Origin: JAFEBO01 sp036392375
GTDB lineage: Bacteria; Planctomycetota; Phycisphaerae; Phycisphaerales; UBA1924
Assembly: GCA_036392375.1 (NCBI GenBank)
Contig: DASVYC010000108.1
Location: forward strand, 1-49,039
Length of the DNA: 49,039 nt
Direction of reading: 5' to 3'
Shown here in pieces: positions 34,427 to 42,688 of the stretch; the first letter of the stretch is position 1, and each line of letters starts with the position of its first letter. Under the pieces are notes generated by a model. It saw only the letters and a list, made by a program, of their open reading frames with translations. It did not search any database and was not told where the DNA came from. The translations under genes and the position numbers were made by a program.

Positions 34427-35206
34427 CTACCGCACCGCCTCCACGAACACCGAGTCGGGCTTGTGGACATTCCCCGACGCGTCGGCGTCGAGCTCGAACG
34501 TCTTCCATCCCTCGATCGCGGATGCGCTCGCACCCACCACCGTGATGCGTTCGGCCTCGAAGCCGACACGCCGCAAGAGCGCGGCCAGCGACACGCGGTC
34601 GTACATCCAGCGGTGGATCTCTCCCTGGCGGCGGAACTGGGATTCCTGCTCCACGCTGGGCGTCACGGGCGGAGCGTCGGCCCAGGCGGGGCGAGCGCCG
34701 GCCCGCTGGGTCTCGGCGTCGAACCACTGGCGGAAGCGACCGAACTCGTTGCCCATGCGTCGGCGCACCAGCGACTCCGCGGGCACCTTCGCCGCCGTCC
34801 ACCAGCGCAGCATCTCGCCGCCGGGCGTGACGCGTGTGCACTGGTCCACCAGCTCGATGGTCATCCACGCGTGCTCGTCCACGGCGTCCGCGCCGCCGCC
34901 CGCGGCGGCGTCGAGGGCCCGCAGGTACTCGCGGCAGATCATCTCCAGGTCCGGCACCGCGATCCGCAGCACGCCGCCCGGCCGCAGCACGCGCCGGCAC
35001 TCTGCCACGAACCGCGCCCCCGTGTGCGGGTCGAGATGCTCCAGGACGTGCGAGTGATACACCGCGTCGGCCGAGGCGTCGGGAAACGGCAAGGGCCCGC
35101 GGATGTCGAGCACCCGAACGCCCGGCGCGGCGGCGGTGAGATCGAAGTTCTGCCACGCCGGGTGCACGCGCGAGCCGCAGCCGAGATTGAGCAGGATCGG
35201 TGCCAT
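34427..35206 (-). CDS. SAM-dependent methyltransferase (class I)
   Basis: This 259-residue protein begins with the SAM-binding motif I (LLNLGCGSRVHP). Then come D-L-T-A-A-A-P-G-V, D-I-R-G-P-L-P-F-P-D-A-S-A-D-A-V-Y-H-S-H-V-L-E-H-L-D, and R-V-L-R-P-G-G-V-L-R-I-A-V-P-D-L, the usual order of class I methyltransferases (Methyltransf_11-like). The C-terminal part is a separate helical region. The ATG at 35206 is the first in the fold. It is divergent from a glycosyltransferase (35276), so the pair may act in modification of a sugar chain; the substrate is not known. Confidence 0.85.
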   Translation of the reverse strand: MAPILLNLGCGSRVHPAWQNFDLTAAAPGVRVLDIRGPLPFPDASADAVYHSHVLEHLDPHTGARFVAECRRVLRPGGVLRIAVPDLEMICREYLRALDAAAGGGADAVDEHAWMTIELVDQCTRVTPGGEMLRWWTAAKVPAESLVRRRMGNEFGRFRQWFDAETQRAGARPAWADAPPVTPSVEQESQFRRQGEIHRWMYDRVSLAALLRRVGFEAERITVVGASASAIEGWKTFELDADASGNVHKPDSVFVEAVR

Positions 35207-35275
35207 CGGTGAACGCGCAACTCGTCGCGTCGGGTACAGTCTACCCAGCGCCCCGCCCGGCGCCCGGGAGAGCGC

Positions 35276-36709
35276 ATGAAGGTCGTCACCCTCAGCACCT
35301 ACGACATCACCGGCGGGGCCGCCCGCTGCGCCCAGCGTCATCACGAAGCGCTCCGGGCCGCGGGAGTCGATCACAACCTCCTGGTCGCTTGGAAGCGCTC
35401 GAGCGACCCCGCCATCCTGCCCGTGCCGCCCTACCGCAAGGCGATCGCCCAGGGCGCTCGGGCCGAGTTCCTGCAGCGGCTGACCATCGAACGCAACCGC
35501 GCCCCGGGCGCCGACACCTGGTTCACATTCCCGTTTGTCGATTGCGGCGCCGACGGGCTCAGCATCGTCCGCGACGCCGATGTCATCGAGGTCCATTGGT
35601 GCAGCGGCCTGGTCTCACTCGACGGGCTCGACGCCCTCTTCGCACTCGGCAAGCCCGTTGTCATCACCCTGCACGACCAGTGGCTCTTCACCGGCGGCTG
35701 CCACTACTCGGGCGGCTGCGAGGGATATCTCCGCGACTGCGCGACCTGCCCGCAGCTCGCCCATGACCCCGTCGGCGTTCCCGCGACCGTCTTGTCCCTT
35801 CGCAAGCAGCTGGGCGCCCGACGACGCGGCACCGTCATCGGCACCAGCCGCTGGATCCACGCGCTCGCGCGATCCAGCCCGGTCTTCGCAGGCTGGAGAC
35901 ACGAACACCTCCCCTCGGCGCTCGACCTCCGCGTCTACCGCCCGCGCCCCCGCGACGAGGCCCGGCGCGAGATCGACCTCGACGACGCGGCGTGGAACGT
36001 GCTCTTCGTCGCCGACCGCTTCTCCGAGAAACGCAAGGGCTTCGACGACCTCGTCGCAGCGGCACGCCAGATCGGAACCGTCGCCGGCAGGCCCGTGCGC
36101 TTTGTCGCGATGGGCCAGCCCGTTGAGCTCGACCCCGCGCTCGCCGATCGCGTGCGCTTCCTGGGCGTGCAGCACGATCAGGCCAGAATCGCGGCCATCT
36201 ACGCCGCGTGCGACGCGATGCTCATCCCCAGCCACGAGGACAACCTGCCCAACACCATGCTCGAGGCGCTCGCCACGGGAACGCCGGTGGTCGCGTACCG
36301 CGTCGGCGGCGTGCCCGACATGGTGCACGAGGGCTCCACGGGCGCTTTGGTCGAGCGGGGCGACACCGCGGGCCTCGCGCGTGCGCTGACAAACCTGCTC
36401 AAGGGCGGCGCGAGCGAGGCATTCCGCGGGAATTGCCGAGCGATCGCCGAGCGCGAGGTCTCGTACGACGTACACGCCCAGCGATGCCTGGCGCTCTTCG
36501 AGGACCTGCTCAAGACGCCGCGGCATGAAGAGAAGCCGTTGGGCACGCTCGATGAGCGTCTGTACCAGGCGGCATTCCAACTGGCGCTGCAGAAGACTGC
36601 GATCAAGCCCGGCATGAACGAGGCCGCACGCCGCGGGGCGTCGATGGCCCGTGTCGAGCTGCAGCAGCTCTTCGGCCAGACCCACGCCGGCGGCTGGAGC
36701 TGGGCCTGA
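35276..36709 (+). CDS. GT4-family glycosyltransferase
   Basis: This 477-residue protein begins M-K-V-V-T-L-S-T-Y-D-I-T-G-G-A-A-R-C-A. It carries a cysteine-rich motif, L-H-D-Q-W-L-F-T-G-G-C-H-Y, followed by GCEGYLRDCATCP, characteristic of a group of polysaccharide glycosyltransferases. The C-terminal half has L-F-V-A-D-R-F-S-E-K-R-K-G and the donor loop P-S-H-E-D-N-L-P-N-T-M-L-E-A-L-A-T-G-T-P-V-V. The protein probably adds a sugar to a growing surface polysaccharide. It is divergent from a methyltransferase gene; the 15-nt gap before the convergent prepilin gene leaves no room for a separate terminator. Confidence 0.88.
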   Translation: MKVVTLSTYDITGGAARCAQRHHEALRAAGVDHNLLVAWKRSSDPAILPVPPYRKAIAQGARAEFLQRLTIERNRAPGADTWFTFPFVDCGADGLSIVRDADVIEVHWCSGLVSLDGLDALFALGKPVVITLHDQWLFTGGCHYSGGCEGYLRDCATCPQLAHDPVGVPATVLSLRKQLGARRRGTVIGTSRWIHALARSSPVFAGWRHEHLPSALDLRVYRPRPRDEARREIDLDDAAWNVLFVADRFSEKRKGFDDLVAAARQIGTVAGRPVRFVAMGQPVELDPALADRVRFLGVQHDQARIAAIYAACDAMLIPSHEDNLPNTMLEALATGTPVVAYRVGGVPDMVHEGSTGALVERGDTAGLARALTNLLKGGASEAFRGNCRAIAEREVSYDVHAQRCLALFEDLLKTPRHEEKPLGTLDERLYQAAFQLALQKTAIKPGMNEAARRGASMARVELQQLFGQTHAGGWSWA

Positions 36710-36724
36710 GCCGCGGGCCGCCGG

Positions 36725-37513
36725 TCAGAAGTCCTTCCCGCGCACGCCGTCGGGCGTGCTGTGCAGGCGGATGTTGCGGTTGCCGCGCATCACGTTGGGT
36801 ACGCCCTCGGTCGCGCTCAGCGGGTTGCGTGCCTCCGCGTGCCCGTCGGCAAAGCCCATCGGCGTCGCCTCGTCGTAGTGGTTGTCGCGAATCTTGGGGC
36901 GCTTGGTGAGGTACGCGAGGTGGGCGTCGAAGAGCATCACCTTGCTCGACGGATACAGCACCTCACCGGAGCGGACGGGGGCGATGTTCTTGGGATCGTC
37001 TTTGGCATCGGCTTTGAACAGCTCGGGACGGGCGACGAACGAATTGGCGTAGCGGATCGAGATCTGTTCGCGGGCTTCGATGTCCTCGCTCTCGGGCAGA
37101 CGCGTCGGCAGACCGGGCGAGACCCAGGTCGGATAGGCGTTCTCGACCGGCATAAACTTCGCCATGACCGAGGCCCACATCCATTCCATCTCGAAAGGGT
37201 CGCTGGAGATCATCACGGCCCCCGGGCGGATCCACTCGCAACCGATGTACCCCGGCGGGACCGGTATCTTTCCGCCGTGCGGGGCGGTGATCTCACCGCC
37301 CGGCTGGATAAACGGGTACGTCTGGTACTGCCCCGCGTACTGCTCGAACGAGATCGACACGCTGCGCAGGTTGGCGAGGCCCTGGGTCTGGCGGGCCGCG
37401 AGCCGGGCCTTGCCCAGTGCCGGCAGCGCCAGCGAGATCAGGATGCCGATGATCCCGATCGCGATCAAGAGCTCGATGAGCGAGAAACCGGGACGAGTGG
37501 AAGACGTGCGCAT
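36725..37513 (-). CDS. Prepilin-type (type II secretion-like) protein
   Basis: This 262-residue protein has a class III signal: R-P-G9-F10-S-L-I-E14-L-L-I-A-I-G-I-I-G-I-L. Cleavage is expected between G9 and F10, and the +5 glutamate needed for pilin assembly is present. A hydrophobic helix to about residue 33 is followed by a globular domain with N-L-R-S-V-S-I-S-F-E-Q-Y and a late M-G-F-A-D-G-H-A-E, as in the planctomycete H-X9-DG/DUF1559-like pseudopilin group. Such proteins are numerous in planctomycetes; function is not known. It converges with the GT4 gene. Confidence 0.88.
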   Translation of the reverse strand: MRTSSTRPGFSLIELLIAIGIIGILISLALPALGKARLAARQTQGLANLRSVSISFEQYAGQYQTYPFIQPGGEITAPHGGKIPVPPGYIGCEWIRPGAVMISSDPFEMEWMWASVMAKFMPVENAYPTWVSPGLPTRLPESEDIEAREQISIRYANSFVARPELFKADAKDDPKNIAPVRSGEVLYPSSKVMLFDAHLAYLTKRPKIRDNHYDEATPMGFADGHAEARNPLSATEGVPNVMRGNRNIRLHSTPDGVRGKDF

Positions 37514-37575
37514 GGCAGACCTCGGATGCGTTGCAAGTGAGAAGGAGCAGGACGCGCGAATGCGAAGAAGCCGGA

Positions 37576-38646
37576 TCAGCCGCCGCCTTGCGTGGCCTCG
37601 CGCGGGCGCGGGCCGCCGTTGCCGGGGTTGGCGGGGCGTGGAGCGATGACTTTCTGCAGGGCTTTCACCGTCTCCATGTCGGTCGTGTGGAAGCTCAGCA
37701 TCTCCGGCACCCAGCGCGTGCCCGGGCCCTTGGCCATGATGATCCCGATCTGGAACCCCTTGTCCGCCATGGACGGTTCCTTCAGTCGCGCGGGCACCAG
37801 GAACTCCACCCGCGGGGCGTCGTCGGCGACCTCCTTCGAGGCCTCCGGCAGCAAGGACGCGAGCGGCATCGTGAGCGACGAGACCGACCCGGTGTCGCTG
37901 TCATTCTGGTTCATCATGAACGCCGCGGCCCCGGGCGGGATGTTCTTCAGCATCGCCGCGCCCGCGCCCTGCATCTTGGGCGCCTTCTGCGCCCTCGCCT
38001 TGCTCACGTCCAGATCGGCGAACTGCAGCACCTTCGCCACGCCCTCGAGCAGCCGCTTGAGCGGTGGCGCGTCGCTGGGTTTGGCCCCGTTCTTCACGAG
38101 ATACCCGGACTGATCCGCCATATCCCCCGCGATCAACGGGCCCAGGAAGTTCTTCGTCGCTTCCGTCAACTGATCACCCGTCTGGATCGGCGTCTGGGTC
38201 AGCCCCTCGATCTTCGCCGCCTGCTCGCCGAACGCCGCGGCGATCGTGCCCACGGCCTTGTTCGCGTCGTCCGCGCTCGCGATCACTGTGTAGTTCGGGT
38301 CCTTGGGCGGGATCGGCATGAGCCGGCCCGCATCGCCCTCGCCGGGCGCGCCCTCCCGCACCACGCGTCGCGCGCCGGGTGGCGCGATCTCTTTCGGACC
38401 GCCCGGCTCGTTCGCGACCAGCGTGTCGCCCCCGGGCCGCCGGTTCCCGCGTTGCTCCTCGCGCGTCACGTCGCTGGCCGACTTGGGACGCTCGACGGGT
38501 TTGGTCACCTGCATGATCGAGTAACCCGCCCACGCGACGCCGCCGACGCCGATCAACACCGCCAGGGCGGCGAGCCCCGGCGACGCCGAGCGCCTCGGTT
38601 TTTCGGGCTTCTTGGACGGTTCCAGGTTCTCGGTGAGGCTGGTCAT
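37576..38646 (-). CDS. Single-pass membrane protein of unknown function
   Basis: This 356-residue protein has a charged Pro/Lys-rich N-terminus, one membrane segment (about 24-46; LAALAVLIGVGGVAWAGY), a disordered Arg/Pro/Gly region (about 50-110) and a folded domain (about 115-340; TVIASADDANKAVGTIAAAF; PRVEFLVPARL; FQIGIIMAKGPGTRWVPEML). It ends in a Pro/Gly-rich tail. No family is recognised. It is divergent from the MFS gene across a 124-nt gap. Confidence 0.7.
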   Translation of the reverse strand: MTSLTENLEPSKKPEKPRRSASPGLAALAVLIGVGGVAWAGYSIMQVTKPVERPKSASDVTREEQRGNRRPGGDTLVANEPGGPKEIAPPGARRVVREGAPGEGDAGRLMPIPPKDPNYTVIASADDANKAVGTIAAAFGEQAAKIEGLTQTPIQTGDQLTEATKNFLGPLIAGDMADQSGYLVKNGAKPSDAPPLKRLLEGVAKVLQFADLDVSKARAQKAPKMQGAGAAMLKNIPPGAAAFMMNQNDSDTGSVSSLTMPLASLLPEASKEVADDAPRVEFLVPARLKEPSMADKGFQIGIIMAKGPGTRWVPEMLSFHTTDMETVKALQKVIAPRPANPGNGGPRPREATQGGG

Positions 38647-38770
38647 AGCCCACCCCGATGCCGGGGAGCATGGGTTCCGTCACCAACTTCCCAATATTTC
38701 GGCGGCGTGTTGCCGAGACAGATCGACCCCACCCAGGCACGCCGCGCCGCCGACCGGCATACTGCTTGGC

Positions 38771-40096
38771 ATGTCGATGTCGCCGGTTTCGTCCCAACCT
38801 CCGCCCCTCCCCGTGCCCGCCCGCGGCTTCGGCCATAGCCCGCGCTTCGCAGTGGGCCTGCTGCTCGCGATCAACCTCTTCAACTACATCGATCGCTACG
38901 TGCTCGCCGCCGTCAGCCCCGCGGTCTCCAAGGAGTTTTTCGCCGACGGCGACCCGCACGCCCATTCCAAGATGGGCCTGCTCGCCACCGCGTTCCTCAT
39001 CTCGTACATGGTCGTCGCCCCGGTCTTCGGCTGGCTGGCCGACCGCGGCAACCGCTGGACGATTGTCGCGATCGGCGTCATTCTCTGGTCACTCGCCTCC
39101 GGCGGCAGCGGGCTGGCGACGTTCTGGCTGATGATGCTCATCATGCGGATCTTCGTAGGCATCGGCGAAGCCGCCTACGGGCCCACCGCCCCCACTTTGC
39201 TCTCCGACCTCTTCCCCATCGAACGCCGCGGCGCCATCCTCGCCTGGTTCTACGTCGCCATCCCCGTCGGTAGCGCGCTCGGCTATGTCCTCGGCGGAGC
39301 CGTTATCCAGTTCACCAGTTGGCACTGGGCCTTCCTGCTCACACTCCCGCCCGGCATCATCCTCGGCGTGACCTGCTTCATGATGAAGGACCCGCCCAAG
39401 GGCGGCACCGACGGCGTGAAGGCCCACAAAGCCACCGTCGCCGACTACCTCGCGCTCGCCAAGATTCCGAGCTACGTGCTGTGCGTGCTCGGGATGACCG
39501 CGTTCACGTTTGCGATCGGCGGCATGTCGTTCTGGATGCCCACGTATCTGCACGAGTTCCGCGGCGAGGCGGACCTGGGCAAGGTGAATCTCATCTTCGG
39601 CGGGATCACCGTGGTCGCGGGGCTGGCCGCCACGCTGCTGGGCGGGTGGCTGGCGGACAAGCTCCGCACGCGTTTCTCCGGTTCGTACTTCCTGGTCTCA
39701 GGTGCCGGGATGCTGCTGGGGTTCCCTTTCTTTCTTGGCTCGCTCTACGCGCCGATGCCGTGGGCGTATGTGCTGATCTTCGCCGCGATCTTCCTGCTCT
39801 TCCTCTCCACCGGCCCGAGCAACGCGATCATCGCGAATGTGACGCACCCGTCGGTGCGGGCGACGGCATTCGCGGCGTGCATCTTCATCATCCACGCCCT
39901 GGGCGACGCGATCAGCCCGTGGATCATCGGGGCGATCACCGATGGGACCAAGAGCGCGACCAACCCCAAGGGCGACATGACGCTGGGGTTCTTGCTGGTT
40001 GGGGCGATGATCCTGCTTTCGGGCGTGTTGTGGATGTGGGGAGCGCGGTATCTGAAGCGGGATACGGAGGCGGCACCAAGCCGCGCGGGAACGTAA
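38771..40096 (+). CDS. MFS transporter, spinster-like
   Basis: This 441-residue protein has about 12 membrane segments. It has the MFS loop G-W-L-A-D-R-G-N-R-W after segment 2 and its echo G-G-W-L-A-D-K-L in the second half. N-L-F-N-Y-I-D-R-Y-V-L near residues 36-46 and G-E-A-A-Y-G-P-T-A-P-T near segment 4-5 resemble the spinster-like (SPNS) group that moves lipids or organic anions; substrate prediction is weak. The start at 38771 (M-S-M-S-P) leaves a Pro-rich cytoplasmic leader. The long gap after it holds repeats rather than a gene. Confidence 0.87.
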   Translation: MSMSPVSSQPPPLPVPARGFGHSPRFAVGLLLAINLFNYIDRYVLAAVSPAVSKEFFADGDPHAHSKMGLLATAFLISYMVVAPVFGWLADRGNRWTIVAIGVILWSLASGGSGLATFWLMMLIMRIFVGIGEAAYGPTAPTLLSDLFPIERRGAILAWFYVAIPVGSALGYVLGGAVIQFTSWHWAFLLTLPPGIILGVTCFMMKDPPKGGTDGVKAHKATVADYLALAKIPSYVLCVLGMTAFTFAIGGMSFWMPTYLHEFRGEADLGKVNLIFGGITVVAGLAATLLGGWLADKLRTRFSGSYFLVSGAGMLLGFPFFLGSLYAPMPWAYVLIFAAIFLLFLSTGPSNAIIANVTHPSVRATAFAACIFIIHALGDAISPWIIGAITDGTKSATNPKGDMTLGFLLVGAMILLSGVLWMWGARYLKRDTEAAPSRAGT

Positions 40097-40427
40097 CAAG
40101 GGTTCCGCGGCCACTCGAAGCCGCGTGACTGTTGCGGAACGGAGACTTTGCGTCGAACCCCATCCGTCGCGCCACCCCGCCCCACGCAGCGGGGAGGGGT
40201 GGTCGAGCGCAGCGAGACCGGAGAGGGGTGTCAGTCGTCCGATCGCGCAAGTGATCAGCGACCCGCAGTCCCCTCACCTGACTTGAGGCTTTGCCTCAAG
40301 TCGTCCTCTCCCCGCAGGCGGGGAGAGGAGGCGCGGCGGGTCTTACTGCTCCACTCCCCTCTGCCCCTCTGCCCCACTGCTCCCCTTCCCCACTGCTCCA
40401 CTGCCCCACTCGCCGATACTCTCCGCT
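40097..40427. repeat. Intergenic hairpin cluster and C-rich repeat before rodA
   Basis: No gene is visible. Three hairpins stand out: CCACCCC/GGGGTGG with inner CCCC/GGGG (40172-40202); ACTTGAGGC-TTT-GCCTCAAGT (40281-40301); and CCTCTCCCCGC-AG-GCGGGGAGAGG (40305-40328). From 40347 to 40412 a C-rich tract of CTGCCCC/CCACTGC units leads to the GTG of rodA. Hairpin 40281-40301 resembles the GAGGCC hairpins beside the Y1 transposase. Confidence 0.65.
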
Positions 40428-41657
40428 GTGGCTCGGTCCCTGGATCACATCATCTTTGTCGGTGCCTCCGGCCGCACCAGCGTCTGGCGGGCGATCAAGG
40501 CGATCATTCGGCCCACCAATCCGGCGTGGCTGGTCGTGCTCGCGTCTGTCGCGCTCTCGATCCTCGGGATCTACGGCATCGACCTCGCCCGCAACTTCGG
40601 TGACCTCGCCGAGTGGGACCGCGTCACGATCAAGCAGATGCAGCTCCTGGGCGTCGGCCTCTTCGCCGCCGTGTTGGTCGCGCTGCCCGATTACCGCTGG
40701 CTGAGTTACATCGCCCTGGGCATCGCGCTGTTCGTGCTCGGGCTTCTCGTCTTCCTGCTGCTGCCCGGCGTGCCCGAGTCGATCGTGCGGCCCCGCAACG
40801 GTGCCCGCGGCTGGATCAACCTCGGCTTCTTCGATCTGCAACCCTCCGAGCTGGCGAAGATCGCGGTTGTGCTTGTTCTCGCCAACTACCTTCGTTTCCG
40901 CAGCAACCATCGGCGGCCGGGCGGGCTGATCCCGCCGGCGATCATCGTGTTCATCCCGATCGGACTGATGACACTGCAACCGGACCTGGGCAGCGCGCTC
41001 ACGCTCATTCCCGCGCTCTTCGCGATGCTGCTGGCCGCGGGCGCGAAGAAGCGGCACCTGGTCATCATCGTCGCTGCGGCTGCCATGGCCGCCCCGTTGT
41101 CGTATCCACTCCTGAAGCCGCACCAGAAAGCCCGCATCAACGGGCTGATCGCGCAGATCAAAGGCGAGAAGTCGCTTGATCAGGACATCAACTTCCAGCC
41201 CATCACCGCGCAATCGCTCGTCGGCGCTGGCGGCACGCACGGCATGAACGACGAGCGCAGCCGCGCACTCGTCCATTTCAGCCGCCTCCCCGAGCGCCAC
41301 ACCGACATGATCTATTCGGTGCTCGTCAACCGCTTCGGCCTGCTGGGCGGGGCCGCGATCCTCGGCCTTTATGCCGTGTGGGTCTTTGGCGCACTGCTCA
41401 CAGCCGGCGTCGCCCGCGAGCCCTTCGGGCGGCTCATCGTGGTCGGCTTATCCTCCTTCGTCGCGACTCAGTCGATCGTCAACATCGCGATGAACGTCGG
41501 CATCGCCCCCATCGTCGGGATCACGCTGCCGTTCGTCTCCTACGGCGGATCGAGCCTCATCGTGTCGTGGATGATGGTGGGGCTGATCTTCTCGGTCAGC
41601 GTGCGGCAATCCAAGATGCCGCAGCGCAAGAGCTTTGAGTACTCGGATGATGAGTGA
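40428..41657 (+). CDS. rodA: Rod shape/cell-wall protein RodA (SEDS family)
   Basis: RodA polymerises lipid II into glycan strands for side-wall growth. The protein has 409 residues and about ten membrane segments. It shows the SEDS signatures G-A-R-G-W-I-N-L-G-F-F-D-L-Q-P-S-E-L-A-K, Q-P-D-L-G-S-A-L-T-L, E-R-H-T-D-M-I-Y-S-V and V-G-I-T-L-P-F-V-S-Y-G-G-S-S-L. RodA and FtsW are close relatives; RodA is preferred because of length and the Q-P-D-L-G-S/P-F-V-S-Y-G pattern, but no mreC/mreD or pbp2 gene is in view to confirm. It starts at GTG 40428 directly after a C-rich repeat. The inverted copy of that repeat follows its stop. Confidence 0.88.
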   Translation: MARSLDHIIFVGASGRTSVWRAIKAIIRPTNPAWLVVLASVALSILGIYGIDLARNFGDLAEWDRVTIKQMQLLGVGLFAAVLVALPDYRWLSYIALGIALFVLGLLVFLLLPGVPESIVRPRNGARGWINLGFFDLQPSELAKIAVVLVLANYLRFRSNHRRPGGLIPPAIIVFIPIGLMTLQPDLGSALTLIPALFAMLLAAGAKKRHLVIIVAAAAMAAPLSYPLLKPHQKARINGLIAQIKGEKSLDQDINFQPITAQSLVGAGGTHGMNDERSRALVHFSRLPERHTDMIYSVLVNRFGLLGGAAILGLYAVWVFGALLTAGVAREPFGRLIVVGLSSFVATQSIVNIAMNVGIAPIVGITLPFVSYGGSSLIVSWMMVGLIFSVSVRQSKMPQRKSFEYSDDE

Positions 41658-41659
41658 AG

Positions 41660-41700
41660 TGGATCAGGGGGCAGTGGAGCAGTAGAGCAGTGAGAAGAGG
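41660..41700 (-). repeat. G-rich inverted copy of the CCACTGCCCC repeat after rodA
   Basis: It contains GGGGCAGTGGAGCAG at 41668-41682, the exact reverse complement of CTGCTCCACTGCCCC at 40393-40407 upstream of rodA. The two copies therefore flank rodA as a 15-bp inverted pair. The tract makes an upstream start for rsmG less likely. Confidence 0.6.
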
Positions 41701-41791
41701 CAACGGCAACTTTGGGCGTGGATCGCGATCCCCTTCGCCGCGGGATGGCGGTGGGCCGCGTCCACGTCCGCCGCGAGCGGATCGGCCCGCG

Positions 41792-42640
41792 ATGCCGCCG
41801 AAGCCCGCCAAGCCACAGGTGCCGGCGCGCGAAAAGCTCGATGTCTCCGCCGCCGCGCTCGCGCCGATCGCTCCGCCGCAGGCGTTCCTCGATGAAGCCG
41901 CGGCCTTGGGCATCGAGTTCGAACCGGGCGATGTCGAAAAGCTCGGCCTGTACCTCGCGCTGCTGATGCACGCGAACGAATCGCAGAATCTCACCGCCAT
42001 CCGCGACAGCGACGAGGCCTGGCGCCGCCACATCCTCGACTCGCTCACGCTCGTTCCCACCGTTGTCGACTTCCCCGAGGGCTCGACCATCGTCGATGTC
42101 GGCACCGGCGGCGGGCTTCCCGGCGTGCCCCTCGCGATCGCGATGCCCGCGTACCGCGTCGCGCTCATGGACGCGACCGCGAAGAAGTGCGACTTCCTTG
42201 AACAGGTCATCGCCCGCGTCGGCCTCGCCAACGCCGCCGTCGTCCGCGGCCGCGCCGAGGTCCTCGCCCACGACCGCGGCGTGCGCACCACCGAGGGCGG
42301 CATCGGCCACGTCGGCGGCCACCGCGAGAAGTACGACCTTGTCGTCGCGCGTGCCGTCGGACGCCTCGCGACCCTCGCCGAGATCACCGTGCCCTTCGCC
42401 AAAGTTGGCGGCCGCATCGCGCTCATCAAGGGCCAAAAGGCCGACGAAGAACTCGCCGAGGCCGAGAAGGCCCTGCACCTGCTCAAGGTCGTCCACACCG
42501 GAACGCTGGACACGCCGACCGGGCGCATCGTGCTGCTCGATAAACGCAGCGTGACGCCCCGCGACTACCCCCGCGCCGACGGCGAACCGACTCGCTCGCC
42601 CCTCGGCGTGACCACCGACAAGGCCAGGAATCGCGACTGA
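41792..42640 (+). CDS. rsmG: 16S rRNA (guanine527-N7)-methyltransferase
   Basis: RsmG methylates N7 of G527 in 16S rRNA using SAM. The protein is 282 residues from ATG 41792. It has L-M-H-A-N-E-S-Q-N-L-T-A-I-R-D, R-R-H-I-L-D-S-L, the SAM loop V-D-V-G-T-G-G-G-L-P-G-V-P-L and V-V-A-R-A-V-G-R-L-A-T-L, all typical. The frame is open to a GTG at 41654 that overlaps the rodA stop, but that extension would translate the G-rich repeat. The core begins about 30 residues after 41792. An insertion (about 35 residues, G-V-R-T-T-E-G-G-I-G) sits before the V-V-A-R motif. It follows rodA on the same strand. Confidence 0.92.
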   Translation: MPPKPAKPQVPAREKLDVSAAALAPIAPPQAFLDEAAALGIEFEPGDVEKLGLYLALLMHANESQNLTAIRDSDEAWRRHILDSLTLVPTVVDFPEGSTIVDVGTGGGLPGVPLAIAMPAYRVALMDATAKKCDFLEQVIARVGLANAAVVRGRAEVLAHDRGVRTTEGGIGHVGGHREKYDLVVARAVGRLATLAEITVPFAKVGGRIALIKGQKADEELAEAEKALHLLKVVHTGTLDTPTGRIVLLDKRSVTPRDYPRADGEPTRSPLGVTTDKARNRD

Positions 42641-42688
42641 GGACGTGACGAGATCCGGCGCCTCGGCCCTCCGTCCTTACTCATTCTC

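Noticed and set aside
41654..41791. GTG start overlapping the rodA stop as the start of rsmG
   Set aside because: It would translate the G-rich repeat and an Arg/Gly/Pro-rich leader; the ATG at 41792 already leaves about 30 residues before the core. The overlap keeps it possible.
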